Positions 8,653 to 16,874 of a stretch of 33,427 bases of DNA are shown piece by piece. The stretch comes from Aquabacterium sp. GTDB taxonomy: Bacteria; Pseudomonadota; Gammaproteobacteria; Burkholderiales; Burkholderiaceae_C. Both the position numbers and the translations under genes were made by a program. Under the pieces are notes generated by a model. That model was not told the origin of the DNA and made no database searches. It saw only the letters and a program-made list of their open reading frames with translations. The stretch lies in contig JARXAJ010000141.1 in assembly GCA_029865965.1 (NCBI GenBank), positions 1-33,427 of the forward strand, in the 5' to 3' direction. How positions within the stretch are numbered: the first letter of the stretch is position 1; each line of letters begins with the position of its first letter.

Positions 8653-9156
8653 TCAGGCAATCGACCGACGGCGACGTGCGATCAAGCCGACAGCGCCGAG
8701 CCCCGCCAGCATCAACGCGTAAGTCCCCGGCTCGGGGACGGCTGAGGTCACGAACATCAGCTGGCCGCGAATGGCACCGCCAGGATGGCTGGGGGCAGTG
8801 TGCACGTTGACATACCAGTTGGCTGCATTCAGCGGCGTGATGGACGCCGCATCAGCATCGATGACACTGCCAGTGAGTTGGCCGCCGAAATCAATCCTGA
8901 CGGGACCGTTCACGCCAGCCGGACCAGCGTGGATGTGCGCACCGGTCACGCCCGCGATGTTGTTGGCCAGAATTGCCCAGGTCACCCGGTTGGTCGGCAC
9001 GTCGATGATGACAGTCGCGATTCCGAAGCCGTCCAGGTCGCCGTTGGACACTTCGTTCGAACCATACAACGTGGCGACGAACGAATTGACGACAGCATGA
9101 GCAGGTGCCACTGCCGCCAGCGCCAAGACCGCCAATCCGAGAAGACTCTTACGCAT
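8653..9156 (-). CDS. CHRD-domain protein with PEP-CTERM sorting signal
   Basis: The product is about 167 aa. It has a Sec signal peptide (MRKSLLGLAVLALAAVAPAHA), then a CHRD domain with the family hallmarks NEV near the start, HIHAGPAGVNGPV in the middle and a WYVNVHT..HPGGAIRGQL end. The C-terminus is a full PEP-CTERM tail: VPEPGTYAL, a hydrophobic helix (LMLAGLGAVGLIA) and an RRRR cluster. Such tails are processed by an exosortase/EpsH and target the protein to the cell surface or exopolysaccharide; no exosortase is in this window. CHRD domains occur in chordin and in bacterial surface proteins; their exact role is unknown. GGAG lies 7 bases before the ATG at 9156; an ATG at 9159 is adjacent. 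It sits inside the his operon between hisA and hisF and carries its own terminator. Confidence 0.9.
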   Translation of the reverse strand: MRKSLLGLAVLALAAVAPAHAVVNSFVATLYGSNEVSNGDLDGFGIATVIIDVPTNRVTWAILANNIAGVTGAHIHAGPAGVNGPVRIDFGGQLTGSVIDADAASITPLNAANWYVNVHTAPSHPGGAIRGQLMFVTSAVPEPGTYALMLAGLGAVGLIARRRRSIA

Positions 9157-9249
9157 CATCAATCTCCGGTGACTAAATTCACCCGGTTGACTGTGTACCA
9201 AGCGCGGCGGCAAAGCAGCCCCGCGAATAGGGGGGAGACGCAGCAGCGC

Positions 9250-9990
9250 TCAAGCGGCGAGTTCGTCCGCCCGCCGCTGCGCCGCCGCAAAGTCCAATGC
9301 CCCGCTGTAGATGCTGCGCCCGCAGATCACGCCCTCCACGCCTTCGCCCTGCACCGCGCACAGGCGCTCGATGTCGGCGATGTCCGACAGGCCGCCCGAG
9401 GCGATCACCGGGATGCTCAGCGCCTGGGCCAGGCGCACCGTGGCTTCGATGTTGATGCCGGTGAGCATGCCGTCGCGGCCGATGTCGGTGTAGATCACAC
9501 CCTCGACGCCGTAATCTTCGAACTTGCGGGCCAGGTCGACCACCTCGTGGCCGGTCAGTTTGCTCCAGCCGTCGGTGGCCACCTTGCCATCCTTGGCGTC
9601 CAGCCCCACGATGATGTGGCCGCCAAACGCACTGCAGGCATCCTTCAGGAAGCCCGGGCTCTTGACCGCTGCCGTGCCGATGATGATGTAGCTGATGCCG
9701 CCGTCCAGGTAGCGCTCAATGGTGTCGAGGTCGCGGATGCCGCCACCCAGTTGCACCGGGATCTCGTTGCCGACCTCGCGCAGGATGGCCTTGATCGCCG
9801 GCTCATTGACCGGCTTGCCGGCGAAGGCGCCGTTCAAGTCAACCAGGTGCAAGCGGCGCGCGCCTGCGGTCACCCAGCGGCGGGCCATGGCGGCCGGGTC
9901 TTCGCCAAAGGTGGTGGAGACGTTCATGTCGCCTTTTTCAAGGCGCACGCAATGGCCGTCCTTCAGGTCGATGGCAGGGATCAACAACAT
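9250..9990 (-). CDS. hisA: ProFAR isomerase HisA
   Basis: HisA (1-(5-phosphoribosyl)-5-[(5-phosphoribosylamino)methylideneamino]imidazole-4-carboxamide isomerase) performs the Amadori rearrangement that yields PRFAR, the substrate of HisFH. The product is 246 aa, a normal-length (beta/alpha)8 barrel. Visible motifs are the catalytic Asp8 in [31 protein letters not shown], the second catalytic Asp in YTDIGRDGM and ASGGLSD in the C-terminal phosphate loop. The ATG at 9990 is the family start. It follows hisH after 37 bases. The downstream neighbour is the CHRD gene rather than hisF. Confidence 0.97.
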   Translation of the reverse strand: MLLIPAIDLKDGHCVRLEKGDMNVSTTFGEDPAAMARRWVTAGARRLHLVDLNGAFAGKPVNEPAIKAILREVGNEIPVQLGGGIRDLDTIERYLDGGISYIIIGTAAVKSPGFLKDACSAFGGHIIVGLDAKDGKVATDGWSKLTGHEVVDLARKFEDYGVEGVIYTDIGRDGMLTGINIEATVRLAQALSIPVIASGGLSDIADIERLCAVQGEGVEGVICGRSIYSGALDFAAAQRRADELAA

Positions 9991-10027
9991 GGCTGGCAGC
10001 AGCGGTGGGTTGGGGTGTGGGTGGCGC

Positions 10028-10687
10028 TCAAGGGTGCCAGGCCAGGAAGTTGCGGTACAGGGCCAGGCCCTGGTCGGCGCTCTTCTCGGGGTGGAACTGG
10101 GTGGCAAAAATGTTATCCCGTGCCACTGCGCAGGTAAAGCGATCGCCGTAGTCGGTCAGCCCAGCGGTGTGGCGCGGGTCGGACGGCGCTGCATGGTAGC
10201 TGTGCACGAAGTAGAACCAGCTGCCATCGGGCACCCCGGCCCACACCGGATGCAAGGCGCCGCCGTGTGGCTGCGCAAACACCTGGTTCCAGCCCATCTG
10301 CGGCACCTTGTAGCGGCTGCCGTCGGGCTGCAGCCGGCCGTCGAGCGTGAAGCGCCGCACCCGCCCGGGGATCAGGCCCAGCCCGGGCGTGTCCTGCTCT
10401 TCGCTGTGGTCCAGCAGCATCTGCATGCCCACGCACACGCCCATCAGCGGCTTGCTGGCGGCGGCTTCCAGCACGGCGTCTTTCAGGCCGCTGTCGTGCA
10501 GTTCGCGCATGCAGTCGCGCATCGCGCCCTGGCCGGGCAGCACCACGCGTTCGGCGGCGCGCACGTCTTCGGGGCGCTGGGTGACGATCACCTGGTACCC
10601 GGAATCGGCGGCCACATGCATGACCGCCTGCGACACCGAGCGCAGGTTGCCCATGCCGTAGTCGACGACGGCCACGGTTCTGGCCAT
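10028..10687 (-). CDS. hisH: Imidazole glycerol phosphate synthase, glutaminase subunit HisH
   Basis: HisH is the class I glutamine amidotransferase that channels ammonia to HisF. The product is 219 aa. The nucleophile Cys85 lies in GVCVGMQ, and the rest of the triad is His199 and Glu201 in [18 protein letters not shown] at the N-terminus and PQMGWN plus FYFVHSYH are HisH signatures. The elbow reads GVCVGMQ where GICLGMQ is more usual, a conservative change. The ATG at 10687 lies 2 bases past the hisB stop, so the two are closely coupled. Confidence 0.97.
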   Translation of the reverse strand: MARTVAVVDYGMGNLRSVSQAVMHVAADSGYQVIVTQRPEDVRAAERVVLPGQGAMRDCMRELHDSGLKDAVLEAAASKPLMGVCVGMQMLLDHSEEQDTPGLGLIPGRVRRFTLDGRLQPDGSRYKVPQMGWNQVFAQPHGGALHPVWAGVPDGSWFYFVHSYHAAPSDPRHTAGLTDYGDRFTCAVARDNIFATQFHPEKSADQGLALYRNFLAWHP

Positions 10688-10689
10688 GG

Positions 10690-11280
10690 CTACAAGCTCC
10701 CTTTGGTGGACGGGACCACGCCGGCCGACCGCGCATCGGGCGTCAGCGCCATGCGTATCGCACGGCCGAAGGCCTTGAACACCGTCTCGGCCTGGTGGTG
10801 CGCGTTCTCGCCCTTGAGGTTGTCGATGTGCAGGGTGCACAGCGCGTGGTTGACGAAGCCCTGAAAGAACTCATAGACCAGCTGCGTGTCGAGCGTGCCG
10901 ACCATGCCGCTGGTGAACGGGATGTGCTGGTGCAGACCCGGCCGGCCGGAGAAATCGACCACCACCCGCGACAGCGCTTCATCCAGCGGCACATAGCTGT
11001 GGCCGTAGCGGGTGATGCCTTTCTTGTCGCCCACCGCCTGCGCCACCGCCTGGCCCAGGGTGATGCCCACGTCTTCCACCGTGTGGTGGCCGTCGATGTG
11101 CAGGTCGCCCTGGCACTCGATGTGCAGGTCGATCAGGCCGTGGCGGGCCACCTGGTCGAGCATGTGGTCGAAGAAGCCGATGCCGGTGTCAAACACGCCG
11201 ACACCGGTGCCGTCGAGGTTCAGGCGCACCCGGATCCTGGTCTCGTTGGTGTTGCGGGTGACGTCTGCAGTGCGGTCCAT
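10690..11280 (-). CDS. hisB: Imidazoleglycerol-phosphate dehydratase HisB
   Basis: HisB dehydrates imidazole glycerol phosphate to imidazole acetol phosphate, step six of histidine synthesis. This is the monofunctional 196 aa form, without the phosphatase domain of enteric HisB. Metal-binding His-rich motifs are visible in [24 protein letters not shown] and the mirrored [16 protein letters not shown]. The ATG at 11280 gives the family-like start [20 protein letters not shown] seven codons upstream overlaps the hisC stop (TTGA) and cannot be fully excluded. Only 17 bases separate it from hisC. Confidence 0.96.
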   Translation of the reverse strand: MDRTADVTRNTNETRIRVRLNLDGTGVGVFDTGIGFFDHMLDQVARHGLIDLHIECQGDLHIDGHHTVEDVGITLGQAVAQAVGDKKGITRYGHSYVPLDEALSRVVVDFSGRPGLHQHIPFTSGMVGTLDTQLVYEFFQGFVNHALCTLHIDNLKGENAHHQAETVFKAFGRAIRMALTPDARSAGVVPSTKGSL

Positions 11281-11297
11281 GGCTGGGTCCGGGAGTT

Positions 11298-12386
11298 TCA
11301 AAGGCTGGCGCGCAGCGCGGCCAGGGTCAACGTCACCTCATCGGGCGTGCCGATGGTGATGCGCAGGCAGTTGGCCAGCAGCGGGTGCAAGCCCGACACA
11401 TTCTTGATCAGCACGCCGCGGGCCTTCATGCCGGCGAAGGTGGCGGCGGCATCGGGCACGCGCGCCAGCACCATGTTGGCCTGGCTGGGCCAGGGGTGCA
11501 CACCGGGCATGTCCTGCAGGGCGCGGAACAGCCGATCACGCTGCTCACGGATCAACACCGCCTGGCGGGCGTATTCATCGGCATGCTCCAGCGCAAACAA
11601 CGCTGCCTCGGCATTGAGCACGCTGATGTTGAACGGCGGGCGCAGCTTGTCGATCTGGGCGATCAGGGGGCTGGCGCCCATCAGGTAGCCGATGCGCACG
11701 CCGGCCAGGCCGAACTTGCTCATCGTGCGCATCACCAGCACATGCGGCTGGCGGCCCAGGCGGTGCATGGCATCACGTGCGGCAAACGGCTGGTAGGCCT
11801 CGTCGATCACCACCAGGCCGCGGTGGCGGGCCATGGCGTCGACGATGCGGTCGACCACGCCCTCGTCCCACAGGTTGGCGGTGGGGTTGTTGGGGCAGGC
11901 CAGGTACAGCAGGGCTGGCTGGTGGGCGTCGATGGCAGCCAGCATGGCCGCTTCGTCCAGGTCGAAGTCGGCTGTCAACGGCACGCCTTCGAAGCGCAGG
12001 CCCTGCAGCGCGGCCGACAAGCCGTACATCACGAAGCTGGGCAGCGGCGACATGAACACCGCACCCGGCAGCGCACAGGCCATGCTCAGCAACGTGATCA
12101 GTTCGTCCGAGCCGTTGCCCAGCATCAGGCTGCAGCCCGCCGGCAGGCCGGCTTGGGCGGCCAGCGCGGCCTTCAGGTCGTCGCCACGTTCTGCCGGGTA
12201 GCGGTGCAGCGCCACGCGGCCCAGGCGTTCACCCAGCGCCTGCTGCAGCGCGTGCGGCAGCGGGTGCGGGTTCTCCATGGTGTCGACCTTGACAAGGCCG
12301 GCGCTGGGCTGCACGGCATAGGCATGCAGGCCCTGGATGTCGGCACGGACGACACGGGCCATGGTGGCGGTGAGCAGATCGGTCAT
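11298..12386 (-). CDS. hisC: Histidinol-phosphate aminotransferase HisC
   Basis: HisC transfers an amino group from glutamate to imidazole acetol phosphate. It is a 362 aa fold-type I PLP enzyme. The Schiff-base lysine is Lys224 in [33 protein letters not shown] and the N-terminal MENPHPLP are typical. A conserved arginine for the substrate carboxylate lies near the C-terminus ([10 protein letters not shown]). The ATG at 12386 overlaps the stop of the PIN toxin gene as ATGA, so its translation may be coupled to the toxin. In related operons hisC follows hisD directly. Confidence 0.97.
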   Translation of the reverse strand: MTDLLTATMARVVRADIQGLHAYAVQPSAGLVKVDTMENPHPLPHALQQALGERLGRVALHRYPAERGDDLKAALAAQAGLPAGCSLMLGNGSDELITLLSMACALPGAVFMSPLPSFVMYGLSAALQGLRFEGVPLTADFDLDEAAMLAAIDAHQPALLYLACPNNPTANLWDEGVVDRIVDAMARHRGLVVIDEAYQPFAARDAMHRLGRQPHVLVMRTMSKFGLAGVRIGYLMGASPLIAQIDKLRPPFNISVLNAEAALFALEHADEYARQAVLIREQRDRLFRALQDMPGVHPWPSQANMVLARVPDAAATFAGMKARGVLIKNVSGLHPLLANCLRITIGTPDEVTLTLAALRASL

Positions 12387-12829
12387 GGTGGGGTGTCGAG
12401 CAGGCTGATGTCGGCCGTGAAGGGGTTGACGATGCGCAGGCCATCGATGCGCTGGTCGTGCTGCAGGTCTTCGGTCAGCAGCAAGGTGCAGCCCATGTGC
12501 TGCGCTGCCGACACCATCAGCGCGTCCCAGTAGTTCAGCCCATAGCGGCTTTCAACCGCCCAGGCCGTTTCCACTGTGGCGTGATCGATCTGCCACGGCG
12601 ACCACTCCTGGTAGCGCCGCACTTCGGCACGCGCATCACCGGGGGTGATCAGGTGGCAAAAGCGTTTGCGGGCGTTGGCGTAGAACTCATTCAACACCTG
12701 GGTGGACACGCGGCCCCGGCGTTGCAGCCAGCAGGCGCTGACCCAGGCCTGGGCCTGGTCGCGCTTGTCCGGGAACGCGTCGTCAAACGTGTACAGCAAC
12801 ACATTGGTGTCGACGAACACCGGACTCAT
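12383..12829 (-). CDS. PIN-domain toxin (VapC-like ribonuclease)
   Basis: The 148 aa product is a PIN-domain protein, the fold of VapC-type toxins, which are Mg-dependent endoribonucleases. The acidic active-site set is present: Asp7 in FVDTNVLLY, Glu48 in VLNEFYA, Asp102 in YWDALMVSAA and Glu120/Asp121 in LLTEDLQ. The toxin is therefore probably catalytically intact. It overlaps the antitoxin gene by ATGA upstream and hisC by ATGA downstream, so it is sandwiched in the his operon with no free space. The RNA target cannot be deduced. It is not assigned a vapC symbol because the partner is a ribbon-helix-helix protein and PIN families are diverse. Confidence 0.92.
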   Translation of the reverse strand: MSPVFVDTNVLLYTFDDAFPDKRDQAQAWVSACWLQRRGRVSTQVLNEFYANARKRFCHLITPGDARAEVRRYQEWSPWQIDHATVETAWAVESRYGLNYWDALMVSAAQHMGCTLLLTEDLQHDQRIDGLRIVNPFTADISLLDTPP

Positions 12830-13065
12830 GCGCGCGGCTTGCTGCGGTCGTACATCTCGTCGTCGGTCAGGTAAGGCCCGGTGGAGGGGCCGAAGCTGCG
12901 GAACTTCAAGGCCTCATGCATGGCGCGTTCATAGGAATCGGTGCGCCGCATCTTCTCGGCCAGCATCTCGCCCACCAGGCGCGACACGCTGGTGTTGCGG
13001 CGTGCGGCTTCCATGCGCGCCCAGTCGGCGACGCTGTCTTCCATGGTGACGGTGACGTTCTTCAT
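12826..13065 (-). CDS. Ribbon-helix-helix antitoxin of the PIN toxin
   Basis: The 79 aa product starts with a beta strand and two helices typical of the ribbon-helix-helix (MetJ/Arc) DNA-binding fold: KNVTVTMEDSVADWARMEAARRNTSVSRLVGEML. The C-terminal half (FGPSTGPYLTDDEMYDR) is likely disordered and wraps the toxin, as in VapB-type antitoxins. It precedes the PIN gene with ATGA overlap, the usual antitoxin-first order. The RHH fold suggests that it represses its own promoter; nested palindromes lie 22-56 bases upstream of its ATG. The start is unambiguous, although no strong Shine-Dalgarno sequence is seen. Confidence 0.9.
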   Translation of the reverse strand: MKNVTVTMEDSVADWARMEAARRNTSVSRLVGEMLAEKMRRTDSYERAMHEALKFRSFGPSTGPYLTDDEMYDRSKPRA

Positions 13066-13086
13066 GCTTGGGCCACAAAGTCAGTG

Positions 13087-13121
13087 TGACACGATTTTCG
13101 TGTTGCACGAACTTCGTGTCA
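13087..13121. promoter_or_regulatory. Nested palindromes, probable operator of the RHH antitoxin
   Basis: Two 13-base palindromes, CACGA-TTT-TCGTG (13090-13102) and CACGA-ACT-TCGTG (13106-13118), are centred 16 bases apart. Together they form a larger inverted repeat with outer arms TGACACGA (13087-13094) and TCGTGTCA (13114-13121). This is the layout expected for cooperative binding of RHH dimers. The element overlaps the promoter of the toxin-antitoxin pair and the stop codon of hisD. Binding by the adjacent antitoxin is inference. Confidence 0.8.
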
Positions 13122-13122
13122 A
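13094..13122 (-). promoter_or_regulatory. Sigma-70 promoter of the toxin-antitoxin pair inside the his operon
   Basis: On the minus strand a perfect -35 TTGACA (13122-13117) is followed by a 17-base spacer and GAAAAT (13099-13094, 4 of 6 matches). Transcription would begin near 13087, about 22 bases before the antitoxin ATG. The -10 lies in one palindrome and the -35 at the edge of the other, so repressor and polymerase would compete. This promoter would also drive hisC, hisB, hisH and hisA. Confidence 0.7.
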
Positions 13123-14486
13123 CGTTTCAGGCGCATTTCAGCTGCCTGGGCATGGGCATGCAGGCCTTCACCATAGGCCAGCGTGGCGGCGATCGGGCCC
13201 AGCACCTGGGCGCCGGCCTCGCTCACCTCGATCAGGCTGCTGCGCTTCTGGAAGTCGTATACCCCCAGCGGCGACGAGAAACGGGCCGTGCCCGACGTGG
13301 GCAGCACATGGTTGGGGCCAGCGCAGTAATCGCCCAGGCTCTCGCTGGTGAAGGCGCCCAGGAAGATGGCGCCGGCATGGCGCAGCAGCGGCTCCCAGCG
13401 GTGCGGGTCAGCGCTGCTGACTTCCAGGTGCTCGGGCGCGATGCGGTTGCTGATGGCGCAGGCTTCTTCCATGCTGCGCGTGCAGATCAGCGCGCCGCGG
13501 CCTTCCAGGCTGGCGCGGATGACATCGCGCCGGGGCATGCCGTCGATCAGCCGGTCGATGGCGGCCTGCACCTGGGCGATGTAGCCGGCGTCGGGGCACA
13601 GCAGGATGCTCTGCGCCAGTTCGTCATGCTCGGCCTGGCTGAACAAGTCCATCGCCACCCAGTCGGGCGGCGTGCTGCCGTCGGCCAGCACCAGGATTTC
13701 ACTCGGCCCGGCGATCATGTCGATGCCCACCTGCCCAAAGACCCGCTTCTTGGCGCTGGCCACATAGGCGTTGCCCGGGCCGGTGATCTTGTCGACCTTG
13801 GGCACGGTGGCCGTGCCGTAGGCCAATGCCGCCACCGCCTGGGCGCCGCCGATGGTGAAGGCGCGCGTCACCCCGGCCACATGGGCAGCGGCCAGCACCA
13901 GGTCATTGCGTTCGCCCCGGGTTGCCGTGGCGGCCGAGCCGCTGCCGCCGGTGGCCACGCTGCCGCGCACCGGCGTGGGCACCACCATGATGATCTCCTG
14001 CACGCCGGCCACATGGGCGGGCACGGCGTTCATGATCAAGCTGGACGGATAGGCGGCCTTGCCGCCGGGCACGTAGATGCCCACACGGTCCAGCGGCGTG
14101 ACCTTCTGGCCCAGCAGGGTGCCGTCGTCGTCCCGGTAGCTCCAGCTCTCACCGCTGGCCTTCTTCTGCGCCTGGTGGTAGCTGCGCACACGCCGGGTGG
14201 CGGCCTGCAAGGCATCACGCTGGGCAGCGGGCAAGCCGTCGAACGCAGCCTTGAAGTCGGCCTGCGACAGCTCCAGCGCTGCCACGCTGTCGGCCACCAG
14301 GCCGTCGAAGCGGGCGGTGCAGTCGAGCACCGCCGCGTCGCCGCGCTGGCGCACGTCGGCCAGGATGGCGGCCACACGCTGCTCGATGGCGTCGTCGGTC
14401 TCGGCCGACCAGTGCAGCACACGCTGGAACTCGGCTTCGAAGCTGGCGCTGGCGGTGTGCAGGTGGCGGATGTGGACGGACGGCAT
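13119..14486 (-). CDS. hisD: Histidinol dehydrogenase HisD
   Basis: HisD oxidises histidinol to histidine in two NAD-dependent steps, the end of the pathway. The product is 455 aa. Zn-ligand and catalytic residues are visible: the SQAEHDE segment with Gln284 and His287, the GPEH-type base pair Glu352-His353 in IAPEHLE, and [30 protein letters not shown] is the family signature. Residues about 174-192 form a Gly/Ser/Ala/Thr-rich insert between VVPTP and the [12 protein letters not shown] segment, which E. coli HisD lacks. The ATG at 14486 fits the family N-terminus; a TTG six codons upstream is possible. The stop lies inside the toxin-antitoxin operator. Confidence 0.96.
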   Translation of the reverse strand: MPSVHIRHLHTASASFEAEFQRVLHWSAETDDAIEQRVAAILADVRQRGDAAVLDCTARFDGLVADSVAALELSQADFKAAFDGLPAAQRDALQAATRRVRSYHQAQKKASGESWSYRDDDGTLLGQKVTPLDRVGIYVPGGKAAYPSSLIMNAVPAHVAGVQEIIMVVPTPVRGSVATGGSGSAATATRGERNDLVLAAAHVAGVTRAFTIGGAQAVAALAYGTATVPKVDKITGPGNAYVASAKKRVFGQVGIDMIAGPSEILVLADGSTPPDWVAMDLFSQAEHDELAQSILLCPDAGYIAQVQAAIDRLIDGMPRRDVIRASLEGRGALICTRSMEEACAISNRIAPEHLEVSSADPHRWEPLLRHAGAIFLGAFTSESLGDYCAGPNHVLPTSGTARFSSPLGVYDFQKRSSLIEVSEAGAQVLGPIAATLAYGEGLHAHAQAAEMRLKR

Positions 14487-14496
14487 GGCGGTGGAA

Positions 14497-14527
14497 GCGA
14501 TCAAGGGGTCAAGCGATCAGGGGTCAA
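14497..14527. repeat. Short tandem duplication in the hisG-hisD spacer
   Basis: Two nearly identical copies stand head to tail: gcgatcaaggggtcaa (14497-14512) and gcgatcaggggtcaa (14513-14527), differing by one base deletion. The duplication fills most of the 45-base gap between hisG and hisD. Confidence 0.75.
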
Positions 14528-14531
14528 GGGC

Positions 14532-15197
14532 TCAGCCCGCAGCCCGGGCGAAAGCGTCGATCAGACGGCGCAGCGGCTCGCGCTTCAACTTCAGCGCCGC
14601 CTGGTTCACCACCAGCCGGGCGCTGATGTCGAGGATGCGCTCCACCTCCACCAGGTGGTTGGCCTTGAGCGTGCTGCCGGTGGACACCAGGTCGACGATG
14701 GCATCGGCCAGGCCGGTCAGCGGCGCCAGCTCCATCGAACCGTACAGCTTGATCAGATCGACGTGCACGCCCTTGTCAGCAAAGTGCTGGCGGGCGATCT
14801 GGGTGTACTTGCTGGCCACCCGGATGCGCGAACCTTGCTTCACCGCAGCGGCATAGTCGAAATCGGCCCGCGTGGCCACGCTGATGCGGCAGCGGGCGAT
14901 CTTCAGGTCCACCGGCGCATACAGGCCGCAGCTGGCCAGGTCGTCGCTGTGCTCGAGCAGCGTGTCCAGGCCGACCACGCCCAGATCGGCGCCACCATGC
15001 TCCACATAGGTGGGCACGTCGCTGGGGCGCACCAGCACCACCCGCACACCGGGCATGCTGGTGCCGAGGATCAGCTTGCGGCTCTTCTCAGGGTCTTCGC
15101 TCACCGCAATGCCGGCGGCCGTCAGCAGCGGCAGGCAGTCGTCGAAGATGCGGCCCTTGCTCAGGGCCAGGGTGATGGTCGATTGGCTGGAGGGCAT
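14532..15197 (-). CDS. hisG: ATP phosphoribosyltransferase, short form HisG
   Basis: HisG joins ATP and PRPP, the committed first step of histidine synthesis. At 221 aa this is the short (HisG-S) form: it has the catalytic periplasmic-binding-like fold but lacks the C-terminal histidine-sensing domain, so it normally needs the HisRS-like partner HisZ. Motifs are [11 protein letters not shown] at the start, [15 protein letters not shown], and the PRPP loop [14 protein letters not shown] (about 170-185). The ATG at 15197 overlaps the murA stop (TGATG), with AGGG 7 bases upstream; a GTG one codon earlier is also in frame. No hisZ is present in the window. Confidence 0.96.
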   Translation of the reverse strand: MPSSQSTITLALSKGRIFDDCLPLLTAAGIAVSEDPEKSRKLILGTSMPGVRVVLVRPSDVPTYVEHGGADLGVVGLDTLLEHSDDLASCGLYAPVDLKIARCRISVATRADFDYAAAVKQGSRIRVASKYTQIARQHFADKGVHVDLIKLYGSMELAPLTGLADAIVDLVSTGSTLKANHLVEVERILDISARLVVNQAALKLKREPLRRLIDAFARAAG

Positions 15198-16474
15198 CAC
15201 TTCACCCTTTCGATGTCGGCGCCGATGGCGCGCAGCTTGGCTTCCATGCGGTCGTAGCCCCGGTCCAGGTGGTAGATGCGGTCGATCTGGGTCTCACCCT
15301 GGGCCACCAGGCCGGCGATCACCAGGCTGGCGGACGCACGCAGGTCGGTCGCCATCACCGTGGCGCCCTGCAGCAACGGCACGCCGATCACCACGGCCGT
15401 GTGGCCATCCACCTCGATGTGGGCGCCCAGGCGCACCAGCTCGTTCACATGCATGAAGCGGTTCTCGAAGATCGTCTCGCTGATGCGCGCCGTGCCGGTG
15501 GCAATGCAGTTGACGGCCATGAACTGGGCCTGCATGTCGGTTGGGAAGGCCGGGTACTCGCTGGTGCGAAAGCCCACCGCCTTGGGCCGGCCGTCACCAC
15601 GCACGCGGATCCAGGGCGTGTCATTGAGCACACCGTCGGTGATGTTGGTACCGGCCTCGCGCAGCTTGTCGACCAGGGCGTCCAGGTGGTGGGCATTGGC
15701 GCCTTCCAGGGTGACGTCACCACCGGTGGCGGCCACGGCGCACAGGAAGGTGCCGGCCTCGATGCGGTCTGGCACGATGCGGTGCGGCTGCGCCGGCGGG
15801 TGCAGCCGCTCCACACCCTGGATGCGGATGCGGCTGGTGCCATGGCCTTCGATCCGGGCGCCCATGCTGATCAACAGGGCGGCCAGGTCAGGGATCTCGG
15901 GCTCTTGGGCGGCGTTTTCCAGCAGGGTTTCGCCGTCGGCCAGCACGGCGGCCATCAGCAGGTTCTCGGTGCCGGTGACGGTGACCATGTCGGTGGTGAT
16001 GCGCGCACCCTTCAGGCGTGCGGCGCGGGCCACGATGTAGCCATGGTCCATGGAAATGTCGGCACCCATGGCCTGCAGGCCCTTGATGTGCTGATCGACC
16101 GGCCGCGAGCCGATGGCGCAACCGCCCGGCAACGACACCCGCGCCTGGCCGAAGCGCGCCAGCAACGGCCCGAGCGCCAGGATCGACGCGCGCATGGTCT
16201 TCACCAGCTCATAAGGTGCCTCGGGGGCGCTGATGCGGCTGGCATCGAGCATCACCACGCCGGGCTGGTCGGCGGGGCGATCGGCCACCACACCCATGTT
16301 GCGCAGCAGCTTGAGCATGGTCGATACATCCTGCAGCTGCGGCACGTTGTGCAGCGTGGTCACGCCATCAACCAGCAGCGCGGCGCACAGCTCAGGCAGC
16401 GCGGCATTCTTGGCGCCGGCGATCGGCACCGAGCCATTGAGCCGGCGGCCGCCGCGGATGAGGAGTTTGTCCAT
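15197..16474 (-). CDS. murA: UDP-N-acetylglucosamine 1-carboxyvinyltransferase MurA
   Basis: MurA transfers enolpyruvate from PEP to UDP-GlcNAc, the first committed step of peptidoglycan synthesis, in the cytoplasm. The product is 425 aa, two inside-out alpha/beta domains. Lys22-Asn23 in [11 protein letters not shown] and the catalytic Cys119 in [13 protein letters not shown] are present. The Cys is the residue attacked by fosfomycin, so the enzyme should be of the sensitive type. A C-terminal [16 protein letters not shown] and [13 protein letters not shown] are typical. It follows the bolA homologue after 99 bases and overlaps hisG, the standard betaproteobacterial order. Confidence 0.98.
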   Translation of the reverse strand: MDKLLIRGGRRLNGSVPIAGAKNAALPELCAALLVDGVTTLHNVPQLQDVSTMLKLLRNMGVVADRPADQPGVVMLDASRISAPEAPYELVKTMRASILALGPLLARFGQARVSLPGGCAIGSRPVDQHIKGLQAMGADISMDHGYIVARAARLKGARITTDMVTVTGTENLLMAAVLADGETLLENAAQEPEIPDLAALLISMGARIEGHGTSRIRIQGVERLHPPAQPHRIVPDRIEAGTFLCAVAATGGDVTLEGANAHHLDALVDKLREAGTNITDGVLNDTPWIRVRGDGRPKAVGFRTSEYPAFPTDMQAQFMAVNCIATGTARISETIFENRFMHVNELVRLGAHIEVDGHTAVVIGVPLLQGATVMATDLRASASLVIAGLVAQGETQIDRIYHLDRGYDRMEAKLRAIGADIERVK

Positions 16475-16573
16475 GAGGGTTGCCTGTGTGCAGACGGCCG
16501 CTCGCGGATCAGGGGGCCGGGGCGCGCTGCGGGGCGCCGGGACGGCCACCCGCTGCGTGCTGCCGCGGGTGTG

Positions 16574-16840
16574 TCAGTGGGGGTGGTGCGGGGCCGCCGG
16601 GGTGGCCGCCCATTCCGCCGGGGTGAGCGTCTTCATCGACAGCGCATGGATCTGCTCGCGCATTCTATCGCCCAGGGCGGTGTAGACCCGCTGGTGGCGG
16701 CGTACGCGGGCCAGGCCCTCGAACTCGGCGGAGACGATGGTGGCGAAGAAGTGGCGGCCGTCGCCTTCAACGTCCAGGTGTTGGCAAGGCAGGCCGGCGG
16801 CGATGAAGCCGCGCACCTCGTCGGCAGTAGGTTCTGACAT
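16574..16840 (-). CDS. BolA-family protein, IbaG/YrbA type
   Basis: The 88 aa product is a BolA-like protein, a family that binds monothiol glutaredoxins and [2Fe-2S] clusters. Core features are the strand HLDVEGDGRHFFATIVSAEFEG, the RVRRHQRVYTALGDRM helix and the HALSMKTLTPAEW end. The E. coli homologue ibaG (yrbA) also sits directly upstream of murA, which supports this subgroup. The C-terminus ends in a short Ala/Pro/His tail. The ATG at 16840 lies 34 bases beyond the ABC permease stop, so it may be read from the exporter transcript. Confidence 0.92.
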   Translation of the reverse strand: MSEPTADEVRGFIAAGLPCQHLDVEGDGRHFFATIVSAEFEGLARVRRHQRVYTALGDRMREQIHALSMKTLTPAEWAATPAAPHHPH

Positions 16841-16874
16841 GCTTGAATTATCGCCGCAGCCGCCTGAGCCCGCA

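Noticed and set aside
9160-9249. Sigma-54 (-24/-12) promoter for the PEP-CTERM gene
   Set aside because: I looked for GG and GC with 10-base spacing in a TGGC..TTGC context, known for some PEP-CTERM genes, and found no acceptable match.
13068-15257. A long plus-strand open frame opposite hisD and hisG
   Set aside because: It has the same low-information composition of a codon-bias shadow; both minus-strand genes are unambiguous.
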